Positions 1 through 4,715 are shown, counted from the stretch's first letter. The stretch: 5,431 nt of DNA from Alphaproteobacteria bacterium UBA6189 (GCA_002422745.1 DITH01000054.1:1-5431); one strand, 5' to 3'. Notes: generated by a model from the sequence alone, not told the origin. Program-made: numbers and translations.

Positions 1-337
1 CAGGCTTGGGGACAGGCTTGGGCGCTGCACGCCAGCTACTGGGCGCGCGGGTAGTAATGGGTTGCGGCGCCACCGGTGTCGCCTGTTCGGTGGCAAACGC
101 CGCGATGCGTTGCGTGCCGCCGATTTTAAAAGTCAGCGCACGAACGGGAATGTCGGTCACCTCTTCTTCCGGCCAGATACTGGCGATGCCAAACACTACC
201 AGGTGCAGCAGCAGGGCAATGCCCAGCATTTTGCCGAAATCGAACGGCTCCAGATAGGTATTGGTCCCCAGTCCCGTACGTGACGGGCTGAGCGATTTCT
301 GGCGCCCCAGCATGCCGGTGGTCACTGCCCAGTTCAT
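1..337 (-). CDS. tonB: TonB-like energy transducer, N-terminal part (cut by window edge)
   Basis: N-terminal 112 residues of a protein that looks like TonB, the inner-membrane-anchored transducer linking the ExbB/ExbD proton channel to outer-membrane TonB-dependent transporters. Visible parts are a cytoplasmic N-terminus of about 35 residues (longer than the roughly 12 of E. coli TonB), one membrane segment at about residues 37-55, and the start of a Pro/Ala/Lys-rich periplasmic stretch (residues 86-112, ending PKPVPKP). The membrane segment has a central His45, matching the functionally important histidine of TonB anchors; the serine four residues before it in E. coli is Ala41 here. The ATG overlaps the exbD2 stop as ATGA, so it is the last visible gene of the exbB-exbD-exbD operon and probably translationally coupled. 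A G7 run sits where the ribosome binding site should be. The C-terminal transporter-contact domain lies outside the window, so TonB rather than a TolA-like protein is inferred from context and N-terminal form. Confidence 0.82.
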   Translation of the reverse strand, partial: MNWAVTTGMLGRQKSLSPSRTGLGTNTYLEPFDFGKMLGIALLLHLVVFGIASIWPEEEVTDIPVRALTFKIGGTQRIAAFATEQATPVAPQPITTRAPSSWRAAPKPVPKP

Positions 338-747
338 GGCTGCCCCCCCGTGCCGGAATCGGTGATAAGCGAAAGGTTCATGCCGCCCGCAGCGCGCACC
401 GCCTCCATAAACCGCACCAGCTTGTTGGCTTCGAGGTTGGCGTCGGCCTTAATGGTGATAATTCGCTCCGGATTGATGTCGAGCTGGCGTTTCAGTTCGG
501 CCAGCACATTGGCTTCGCTGGTGAGCTCGTCGTTGATGATAATTTCGTCGTATTTTCCGAGCACCACTTCAATCGGCCCTTCATCGAGCAGTTGGCCGGA
601 ATCGGCCTTGGGTAGCTCGACCTTCACAATCGGCACTTTTTCGAGCCGCCCGGCCACCATGAAAAACAGCAGCAGCACGAACATCACGTCGATCAGCGAG
701 ATGACGGTGACGGGGCGTGGCTTTTTCAATCGGCGTTCAAAATCCAT
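334..747 (-). CDS. exbD: ExbD/TolR-family biopolymer transport protein, second copy
   Basis: 137-residue ExbD/TolR-family protein, a single-span inner-membrane subunit that sits in the ExbB pore and carries the proton-accepting aspartate. It has a short basic N-terminus (MDFERRLKKPRP), one membrane helix at about residues 14-33 with the hallmark Asp20 (LIDVMFVLLLFFM), and a periplasmic domain to residue 137 with alternating strand/helix character. Its length is normal for the family. A TTG codon lies one codon upstream, but the ATG at 747 is preferred: it overlaps the stop of the preceding exbD as TGATG and gives the same MDFERR start as that neighbour. No strong ribosome binding site is seen, which fits reinitiation after the upstream gene. 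Its end overlaps tonB by 4 nt, and its last codons contain a run of seven G. Family assignment is firm; whether it serves TonB or also another partner is inference. Confidence 0.9.
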   Translation of the reverse strand: MDFERRLKKPRPVTVISLIDVMFVLLLFFMVAGRLEKVPIVKVELPKADSGQLLDEGPIEVVLGKYDEIIINDELTSEANVLAELKRQLDINPERIITIKADANLEANKLVRFMEAVRAAGGMNLSLITDSGTGGQP

Positions 748-1145
748 CAATGGTACTCGATTTTATCGACCTGCACGTTGCGCCCGCCGGAGAGATAGAC
801 CTCGTCGAGGATACTCACCAGCTGTTGGACACTGACGCCGGGGGTAGTGAAAATGGCGATTTTTATATCGGGGTTGTTGCCCAGCCGCTCGACCAGGACC
901 TGACCAAGCTCGGTGCGTTGCATGGGCCGCTGGTCGACCACCAGCGTGCCTTCCGGGGCGATCTGGATGCGGAGCGCATCGACCACGCTGGCGCTCGCTT
1001 TGCCACCGGGGAGCGATAGCTCCATCGATTCGGATATGATGAAGCTGGTGGAGAGCATGAAGAAAATCACCAGCATCAGGATAATATCGACCAGCGCGGT
1101 CAGGTTCGGTTCGCGCTGGCGGCGACTGCGACGCTCAAAGTCCAT
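747..1145 (-). CDS. exbD: ExbD/TolR-family biopolymer transport protein, first copy
   Basis: 132-residue ExbD/TolR-family protein. The basic N-terminus MDFERRSRRQREPN is followed by a membrane helix at about residues 15-35 (LTALVDIILMLVIFFM) with the conserved Asp20 that takes part in proton translocation. The rest is a periplasmic domain. The second exbD-like gene follows directly with a TGATG overlap and starts with the same six residues, but the rest has diverged strongly, so the pair is an old duplication or two distinct paralogues. The start at 1145 is supported by TGGAGA about 6 nt upstream. That site abuts, but lies outside, the palindromic repeat separating this gene from exbB. ExbB/ExbD complexes are known to contain an ExbD dimer; two ExbD genes in one operon could supply a heterodimer, which is inference. 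Confidence 0.92.
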   Translation of the reverse strand: MDFERRSRRQREPNLTALVDIILMLVIFFMLSTSFIISESMELSLPGGKASASVVDALRIQIAPEGTLVVDQRPMQRTELGQVLVERLGNNPDIKIAIFTTPGVSVQQLVSILDEVYLSGGRNVQVDKIEYH

Positions 1146-1151
1146 ACGCTG

Positions 1152-1157
1152 TCTCCA
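1152..1157 (-). promoter_or_regulatory. Ribosome binding site of first exbD
   Basis: TGGAGA on the minus strand, 6 nt before the ATG at 1145. It fixes the start of the first exbD copy. It lies only 3 nt beyond the end of the palindromic repeat at 1161-1262, so the repeat sits in the operon without separating the gene from its translation signal. Confidence 0.7.
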
Positions 1158-1160
1158 GCA

Positions 1161-1262
1161 TTGTCATTCCTGCGAACGCAGGAATCTCCCTGAAGTGGAT
1201 TCCCGATGACGCTGCGTTACCCCGCACGATGTGCCTGGACTTCGCTAGCTCGGGAATGACAA
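1161..1262. repeat. Palindromic dispersed repeat (MITE/REP-like) between exbB and exbD
   Basis: A 102-bp element bounded by perfect 10-bp inverted ends, TTGTCATTCC (1161-1170) and GGAATGACAA (1253-1262). Inside are two further inverted repeats: a 9-bp perfect pair ATTCCTGCG/CGCAGGAAT at 1166-1174 and 1177-1185, and ATTCCCGA/TCGGGAAT at 1199-1206 and 1250-1257. This matches the widespread proteobacterial repeat class GTCATTCC-n-GGAATGAC, whose spurious translation gives peptides containing HSCERRNL; a plus-strand frame here reads exactly that. It has no coding capacity of its own. It fills nearly all of the gap between the exbB stop (1272) and the exbD ribosome binding site. In the operon RNA it would fold into two stem-loops and could affect mRNA stability or the exbB:exbD expression ratio, which is inference. 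No clear target-site duplication was seen. Confidence 0.85.
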
Positions 1263-1271
1263 CCATATCCA

Positions 1272-2048
1272 TTAAAACTTCGTGTAGTTGGGCGACAACA
1301 GGCGAAGGGTGGACGAGCTTTGCGGCGCGCCGCGCGGAATGGACAGCGATTTTTCCTGCTCCTCGACCAGCTTGCGGGCCTGTTCCTCGCGCTCGATCGC
1401 TTCGCGTTTTTCCTGCTCGCGTTCGTTGCGGATAAACATGTCTTCCAAGGCTAAAATCTGGATGGTGACATCGCGCATGGTAGCGCGCACACGCTCGATC
1501 AGGCTGTCGATCACGTAGTAGGCAGCCAGCGCGGGAATGGCCACCAGCAGGCCACCGGCCGTGGTCACCAGCGCTTCCCAGATGCCACCCGCCAGCATGG
1601 ACGGGTCGATCCGGCTACCTGCTTCCGAGAGTTTGGCGAAGGCCTTGATCATGCCGATCACGGTGCCCATCAGCCCCATCAACGGGGCAACGGTAGCGGC
1701 CATTTCCAGCCCGCGCATATGGGATTCAAGGTAACGCAGCTCGGCCGAGCCGACCCGGGAAATTTCCGACTCGCGTGATTTCATGGTCATGTCGCGGTTA
1801 AGGATACAATCGATCGCCACCCGCATGATGCGTGCCACCGGCCCACGCTCGCGCGCCAACAGGTTCGAGGCATCGGTCAACTCACCGCGCTTCACATACA
1901 TCATCACATGGTCGATGAAGCGGGTGTTCAACGCGTCGGCGGTGATGAACTGGTAGGTTTTGAACAGGACAATGCCAAGGGCATAAATGGAAAGCAGAAT
2001 GATGAGCACCATCACCCAGCCACCCTTGACGAAAATGACATCAAGCAT
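1272..2048 (-). CDS. exbB: MotA/TolQ/ExbB-family proton channel protein
   Basis: 258-residue inner-membrane protein of the MotA/TolQ/ExbB family, which forms the pentameric channel using the proton gradient to drive ExbD and TonB. Three membrane segments fit the family: TM1 at about 10-30 after a short N-terminus, a long cytoplasmic loop, TM2 at about 117-138 (VAPLMGLMGTVIGMIKAF), and TM3 at about 160-183. TM3 carries the polar pair Thr162-Thr163 (EALVTTAGGLLVAIPALAAYY), typical of the pore-lining helix. The end is unusual: residues 200-235 are highly charged and Glu/Arg-rich with likely coiled-coil character, followed by a Ser/Pro-rich tail. It heads the cluster with two exbD copies and tonB. 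No good ribosome binding site is seen before the ATG. TolQ is possible by family, but the following tonB-like gene and absence of tolA/tolB favour ExbB. Confidence 0.9.
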   Translation of the reverse strand: MLDVIFVKGGWVMVLIILLSIYALGIVLFKTYQFITADALNTRFIDHVMMYVKRGELTDASNLLARERGPVARIMRVAIDCILNRDMTMKSRESEISRVGSAELRYLESHMRGLEMAATVAPLMGLMGTVIGMIKAFAKLSEAGSRIDPSMLAGGIWEALVTTAGGLLVAIPALAAYYVIDSLIERVRATMRDVTIQILALEDMFIRNEREQEKREAIEREEQARKLVEEQEKSLSIPRGAPQSSSTLRLLSPNYTKF

Positions 2049-2084
2049 AGAACGCTGCCGTTTTTTAAGTGTTATTTTGCGGGG

Positions 2085-2113
2085 AGTTTAGAGAGTCGCC
2101 GCGTCCTAGTCGA
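2085..2113 (-). promoter_or_regulatory. Possible sigma70-type promoter of the exbB-exbD-exbD-tonB operon
   Basis: TCGACT (2108-2113) and TAAACT (2085-2090) are separated by 17 nt on the minus strand, each matching four of six consensus bases. They lie in the only gap upstream of exbB (2049-2127), leaving a leader of about 30 nt. The gap holds no convincing Fur- or iron-box-like palindrome. The matches are weak and transcription could instead read through from the upstream gene. Confidence 0.3.
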
Positions 2114-2127
2114 GCGCGGAATGCCGG

Positions 2128-2877
2128 TTATGCACGGCCCGCACCAACGGTCTGGCTTTGCTGGTCGTAATAATGAGCCCGAAATTCAGGCTGGCGCGCG
2201 ATGAAACAGTCAGTCATCGCAGCGAGCGCCTGCTTATCCGCTTGCGGACGTTGTCCACTCTCGATCGCTTTTTCGAGCTTTTGGGCAAGGGTGGCGCGTA
2301 ATCGTTCGAGATATTCCGGCTCCAGCCGTGCTTCACCCAGACGCGTGCGAATTTTGCCTGTGAAACTGGTGAGGGATAATTTCAGGTTGGGATCGCGTTC
2401 GGGCTGATAGGTCGCCTCAATGACTTCCGATAATTCGCGATACCCGGCAAATAGGCCGAGTGCCGCCAGCGCTTTTTTAGGGTCGGTAGCGGTGGCAACC
2501 TGCGTGCGTAGCTGGCGATGCCATTGTGCGATATCCGCCTGATGGGCGGCGGTTAACTGGGCCACACGTTCCGGCTCGTGGCCAAATAATGCCGCCATCG
2601 TGGGCAACGCCTGTGCATCCAGCAGATGCGGCAGAAAATGCACGCTGCGCAAGGTTTCGGATAAGCTGTCGGTTCCCGTCATCGTGGGGATAACGACACT
2701 TTTGGGATAGAGTCGCGCCGTGGTGAGCCACTCGCGCAGCATATGCGCCCGGCGTCCCTGCCCGGCTTCCAGCCAATCGGCCAGTACGCGGCCAGTCTGG
2801 CTGGGCTCGTCGAGATGTATCAGAGTATTGCTATAGCGAGGGCGGCTTTTTTCCATGCAGAAGGCATAGCGCGCCAT
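2128..2877 (-). CDS. Hypothetical protein, 249 aa, soluble
   Basis: I do not recognise a family. The protein is 249 residues from the ATG at 2877; a GTG two codons upstream and an ATG at 2856 (Met8) are alternatives, none with a clear ribosome binding site. No signal peptide or membrane helix is visible. Composition suggests a mostly helical soluble protein: residues 25-58 are Arg/Leu-rich (ADWLEAGQGRRAHMLREWL), a short hydrophobic piece at 60-66 (SVVIPTM) may be a strand, and 105-160 and 176-225 look like amphipathic helices with many Glu, Arg, Lys and Gln. There are only two Cys (7 and 224). It starts 32 nt after the Trm112-like gene and probably shares its transcript. Codon use resembles the neighbours, so it looks native and real, with function unknown. 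Confidence 0.75.
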   Translation of the reverse strand: MARYAFCMEKSRPRYSNTLIHLDEPSQTGRVLADWLEAGQGRRAHMLREWLTTARLYPKSVVIPTMTGTDSLSETLRSVHFLPHLLDAQALPTMAALFGHEPERVAQLTAAHQADIAQWHRQLRTQVATATDPKKALAALGLFAGYRELSEVIEATYQPERDPNLKLSLTSFTGKIRTRLGEARLEPEYLERLRATLAQKLEKAIESGQRPQADKQALAAMTDCFIARQPEFRAHYYDQQSQTVGAGRA

Positions 2878-2909
2878 AACCACTAATGCATATGAAGATT
2901 ACGTGACGG

Positions 2910-3107
2910 TTAAGCGTCGGCCTGCGTATCCACCAGTTTGCGCGCCTCTTCCGGCAGCATGATGGGAATGCCATCGCGCACCGGGTAGGCCAGTCCTGCG
3001 GCCTGGCAAACCAGTTCCTGGGCGGTCTCCTCGTATACCAACCGTGCTTTGGTGACCGGGCAGACGAGCAGATCGAGCAAGGCGGGATCGAGCGTACCGG
3101 TATGCAT
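2910..3107 (-). CDS. Trm112-like family protein (UPF0434/YcaR type)
   Basis: 65-residue protein with the clear signature of the bacterial Trm112-like/UPF0434 family: [18 protein letters not shown] near residues 6-23, then [27 protein letters not shown] at 30-56. Eukaryotic and archaeal Trm112 is a zinc-binding activator of tRNA, rRNA and release-factor methyltransferases; the role of these short bacterial forms is less certain. Only Cys16 and Cys34 remain: the second Cys of the CxxC knuckle seen in E. coli YcaR is Thr19, so zinc binding is probably lost or altered. The start is set at the ATG at 3107, preceded by AAGGA with 7-nt spacing. A longer frame from a TTG at 3125 would place that site inside the gene. 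It lies between a tRNA-Gly gene and a hypothetical gene 32 nt downstream. Confidence 0.93.
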   Translation of the reverse strand: MHTGTLDPALLDLLVCPVTKARLVYEETAQELVCQAAGLAYPVRDGIPIMLPEEARKLVDTQADA

Positions 3108-3114
3108 GGTGGTT

Positions 3115-3119
3115 TCCTT
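3115..3119 (-). promoter_or_regulatory. Ribosome binding site deciding the Trm112-like start
   Basis: AAGGA on the minus strand, 7 nt before the ATG at 3107. This is the best Shine-Dalgarno match in the window and argues against the upstream TTG start at 3125. Confidence 0.75.
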
Positions 3120-3148
3120 GTTCAAACGTCTCGACTAGGCGATGGGAC

Positions 3149-3174
3149 AAAAAGTAACCGGCGCGCGCGGCGGT
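3149..3174 (-). terminator. Possible intrinsic terminator downstream of tRNA-Gly
   Basis: On the minus strand an imperfect GC-rich stem (3157-3174: outer ACCG/CGGT, one G-G mismatch, then three more GC pairs) is followed within a few bases by TTACTTTTTG, giving a T5 tract at 3149-3153. It lies about 55 nt after the tRNA and 40 nt before the Trm112-like ATG, where the tRNA transcript would be expected to end. The stem is short and interrupted, so strength is uncertain. Confidence 0.45.
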
Positions 3175-3177
3175 AGG

Positions 3178-3194
3178 TTGATATCCCGTATCAA
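3178..3194. repeat. Short inverted repeat (hairpin)
   Basis: Perfect 6-bp arms TTGATA and TATCAA around a 5-nt centre (TCCCG on the plus strand). It is the middle one of three consecutive hairpins between the tRNA-Gly and the Trm112-like gene. No T-run follows on either strand, so it is not a terminator by itself. Confidence 0.5.
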
Positions 3195-3199
3195 TGGCC

Positions 3200-3230
3200 A
3201 TTCCAGAACCGGCCGTACCGGTTCTGGAAT
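3200..3230. repeat. Perfect 13-bp inverted repeat touching the tRNA 3' end
   Basis: Arms 3200-3212 and 3218-3230 are perfectly complementary over 13 bp around a 5-nt loop. On the transcribed minus strand the first base of the stem is the last A of the tRNA's CCA end, so the precursor tRNA carries a strong hairpin as its immediate 3' trailer. No T tract follows directly, so it is more likely a processing or pausing structure, or a transcript-end hairpin acting with the structures below it, than a classic intrinsic terminator. Confidence 0.8.
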
Positions 3231-3304
3231 GGAGCGGGTGAAGAGATTCGAACTCTCGACTTTCACCTTGGCAAGGTGACGCTCTACCCCTGAGCTACAC
3301 CCGC
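3230..3304 (-). tRNA. tRNA-Gly (anticodon GCC)
   Basis: 75-nt tRNA including an encoded CCA end. Acceptor arms GCGGGTG (5', from 3304) and CACCCGC (3') pair fully, followed by discriminator T and CCA. The D arm begins TAGCTCAGGGGTAGAGC. The anticodon stem TCACC/GGTGA encloses loop TTGCCAA with anticodon GCC, which decodes GGC and GGU. The T arm is GAGAG-TTCGAAT-CTCTT, with the standard TTCGAAT loop. All arms pair, so it appears functional. It is a single gene, not a cluster. A promoter lies upstream at 3326-3353 and hairpins follow the 3' end immediately. Confidence 0.97.
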
Positions 3305-3325
3305 TCATTGATGGATAGGGCGCAC

Positions 3326-3353
3326 ACCCTACGCAAAAAAATTGAAATTGCAA
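3326..3353 (-). promoter_or_regulatory. Likely tRNA-Gly promoter
   Basis: On the minus strand TTGCAA (3348-3353) and TAGGGT (3326-3331) are 16 nt apart. The spacer is very T-rich. The -10-like box is followed by GTGCGCCC, a GC-rich discriminator as expected for stringently controlled stable-RNA promoters. The predicted start, near 3319, leaves a leader of about 15 nt before the tRNA. The -35 matches four of six consensus bases and the -10 is poor, so the call rests largely on position. Confidence 0.45.
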
Positions 3354-3376
3354 GCGCCGAAATACGGAAGGTTTTT

Positions 3377-3892
3377 TTAGCGATTTTGCGCTGATTCTGC
3401 CTTGAGTTGCGCCAACGCAGGATGCTCGCTACGTAGGGCTTGAAACTTGCTATAGGTCTGGCAGAGCGCTTCGCCGTAATGGGGTGAATTGAAGGGTTTA
3501 CGCTTTAAAACTAAATGACAAGGACGGCTCCAAAATTGCTTTTCCGGTCGTCCTGCCGCGTCCGATGCTTCCTGCAGCGCTTCGACCAATGCCGTGAATT
3601 TTTCGCCTGTTGGCCATTCTACAGTATTACCCAGCAAATTGAACAGCGTTTCATTCTGGACTTCACGACGAATGCTATGTTGTGTTTTGAATCCAAGAAG
3701 TCCCGAGCCGGACACGGGCTTAGCATCGCGATCAAAAAACGTATTCCAACAGCTATGGCCACTGGTCATCTGGTTCGCGTATTTCAGCAATGCGCGCAAT
3801 TCCATGCTTAATTGATCGTAGGATTCTTTGGCTTGGGCAGCGTCATGCTGATTAGCAATCTTCGCCGCAAATAAAGGAGCATGTGTGTTCAT
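3377..3892 (-). CDS. Hypothetical protein, 171 aa
   Basis: Unrecognised 171-residue protein with no signal peptide or membrane helix. Residues 10-42 look like a charged amphipathic helix. A central part (45-75) is rich in Gly, Ser and aromatics (SGHSCWNTFFDRDAKP, then SGSGLLGFKTQHS). Residues 97-113 look helical. A basic segment near 116-136 (QFWSRPCHLVLKRKPF) precedes another helix at the C-terminus. Cys are at 48, 125 and 144, and His at 46, 72, 126 and 138, scattered rather than in a zinc motif. The DNA looks AT-richer than flanking genes, which may hint at acquisition. GGAAGG lies only 1 nt before the ATG, too close for a normal Shine-Dalgarno site, while CATACT ends 7 nt upstream of the ATG, so a nearly leaderless mRNA is possible. 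The stop lies just before the tRNA promoter. Confidence 0.7.
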   Translation of the reverse strand: MNTHAPLFAAKIANQHDAAQAKESYDQLSMELRALLKYANQMTSGHSCWNTFFDRDAKPVSGSGLLGFKTQHSIRREVQNETLFNLLGNTVEWPTGEKFTALVEALQEASDAAGRPEKQFWSRPCHLVLKRKPFNSPHYGEALCQTYSKFQALRSEHPALAQLKAESAQNR

Positions 3893-3960
3893 GCCTTCCA
3901 GTATGCCGGACGAGAGGTAAATAAAATGTGAAAATCTCGTGAAGCTTCAGAAGTTTGCGT

Positions 3961-4161
3961 TTAGCGCATCATGATGAGGAAGTTGTTGTTCACCTTGGCG
4001 GTGGTTGGTGCGGCGGTCATTTCCATCCATTGCAACTGGCTGAGCTGTTCGTAGCTGGTTTCGGTGGCCGCCATATTGTTGCCCGAATTCATCTCGCCGC
4101 AAGCGGCAAGCAGTCCGAGCATCAGTAGCGCGGCAGCGTTGGTACGGCGTGTGAAGCGCAT
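3961..4161 (-). CDS. Small predicted lipoprotein
   Basis: Predicted 66-residue lipoprotein. The N-terminus MRFTRRTNAAALLMLGLLAAC is a textbook type II signal peptide: basic start, hydrophobic core at residues 9-18, and lipobox LAAC with cleavage expected before Cys21. The mature part is only about 46 residues, Asn/Thr/Met/Gln-rich, with no recognised domain. The residue after Cys is Gly, not Asp, so outer-membrane sorting would be expected if the organism follows the E. coli rule. The ATG at 4161 is chosen because GGGGA lies 5 nt upstream; an in-frame ATG at 4173 would add MGKT with no ribosome binding site. It stands alone, with gaps of about 165 nt upstream and 68 nt downstream. It recalls small entericidin- or lysis-type lipoproteins only in general form; I do not assign it to such a family. 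Confidence 0.7.
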   Translation of the reverse strand: MRFTRRTNAAALLMLGLLAACGEMNSGNNMAATETSYEQLSQLQWMEMTAAPTTAKVNNNFLIMMR

Positions 4162-4326
4162 GGTTTTCCCCATCCATGTGGTGCCATGTAATCCGGCACC
4201 TTGTTTCCCCTTGCCCGCACTATGGCGAAAGCGGCGGAAATGAGGAGCGCTCGTTTTGCAGGTGGGCCATGCAGAAAACGCATAGCTAAGGGGACAAGTC
4301 CCGCAAGCCTCTAAATATTAATGATT
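4162..4326. other. Intergenic region upstream of the lipoprotein gene
   Basis: This gap holds little. There is a 6-bp hairpin GGTGCC/GGCACC (4180-4185 and 4195-4200) in the presumed leader of the lipoprotein mRNA. A short GGGAC/GTCCC pair (4291-4295 and 4298-4302) lies just after the 113-residue gene; it could be a weak terminator stem but lacks a T-run. No convincing promoter for the lipoprotein gene was identified. Confidence 0.4.
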
Positions 4327-4668
4327 TTAGCCGAGGTAATTGCCGCCCGATTGGCCGGTAATGTCAGGAATACTGGCTTGGCGCACGGCACCTTCCGCCC
4401 CGCATTTGCCAAAATCCTCACGTAAAGAGGCGGCTAATTTCTCCACCCAGCCAGGTTGGCCACCCTTCATTTTTCCTGCATTCATTAGCGCGGCAGCCAA
4501 GGGCGAAGGTGGTAGGGGCTGGCTTCCTTTCGGCGCGGCGCCGGAAAGCGGGTTTTGATAGGCTAACCCCGGTAAAACACCTAACGGCCCACGCTGCCCG
4601 GGTTGCGCGGGTTGCCCGCCGATAACACCGGCGGCGGCTAAGTTGGCTCCAAGTTGCTCAATACTCAT
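4327..4668 (-). CDS. Hypothetical Pro/Gly-rich small protein, 113 aa
   Basis: Unrecognised 113-residue protein. The N-terminal half (about 14-58) is low-complexity, rich in Gly, Pro, Gln, Ala and Leu (GVIGGQPAQPGQRGPLGVLP, then GSQPLPPSPLAAAL). Residues 73-88 form a likely amphipathic helix (GWVEKLAASLREDFGK), and the tail is polar and Gly-rich. It has one Cys (89) and no signal peptide or clear membrane helix, so it is probably partly disordered. It starts 48 nt beyond the apaG stop but has its own extended -10 element 6 nt before the ATG and no ribosome binding site, predicting a leaderless transcript. The promoter position and coding-like composition support a real gene; function is unknown. 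Confidence 0.62.
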   Translation of the reverse strand: MSIEQLGANLAAAGVIGGQPAQPGQRGPLGVLPGLAYQNPLSGAAPKGSQPLPPSPLAAALMNAGKMKGGQPGWVEKLAASLREDFGKCGAEGAVRQASIPDITGQSGGNYLG

Positions 4669-4674
4669 GCATTC

Positions 4675-4683
4675 ACTATAGCA
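4675..4683 (-). promoter_or_regulatory. Extended -10 promoter of the 113-aa gene, leaderless geometry
   Basis: TGCTATAGT on the minus strand is an extended -10 element (TGn plus TATAGT, five of six consensus bases). The hexamer ends at 4675, exactly 6 nt before the ATG at 4668, so transcription should start at or next to the A of the ATG. No good -35 is present at 16-18 nt, which an extended -10 can tolerate. Confidence 0.55.
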
Positions 4684-4715
4684 CAGAAATTGTTACGATT
4701 GTATGACGATTTGCC

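Noticed and set aside
350..835. Long plus-strand open frame across the exbD genes
   Set aside because: It is antisense to two clear ExbD-family genes, has a Ser-rich shadow-type translation and no ribosome binding site.
913..1209. Plus-strand frame ending in a HSCERRNL-type peptide
   Set aside because: That peptide is the familiar false translation of the palindromic repeat at 1161-1262; the rest is antisense to exbD.
2099..2119. CCGCG/CGCGG inverted repeat downstream of the 249-aa gene as a terminator
   Set aside because: Only 5 bp of stem with an 11-nt loop and no T-run on the minus strand.
3108..3125. Longer Trm112-like start (MNKETTM) at a TTG codon
   Set aside because: The extension consists of the ribosome binding site AAGGA for the ATG at 3107; the family normally starts close to the LDPxLL motif.
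2104..3139. 10-bp inverted repeat CTCGACTAGG at 2104-2113 and 3130-3139 flanking the hypothetical and Trm112-like genes
   Set aside because: Ten-base matches between two sites in a window of this size are expected by chance many times over, and no longer ends or target duplication are seen.
3135..3353. Minus-strand frame of 72 codons across the tRNA-Gly gene
   Set aside because: It runs through a complete tRNA and its hairpins, so it is not a protein gene.
4222..4314. Plus-strand 30-codon frame starting MAKAAEMRSARF in the gap before the lipoprotein gene
   Set aside because: No ribosome binding site, promoter or family support; frames this short are expected by chance.
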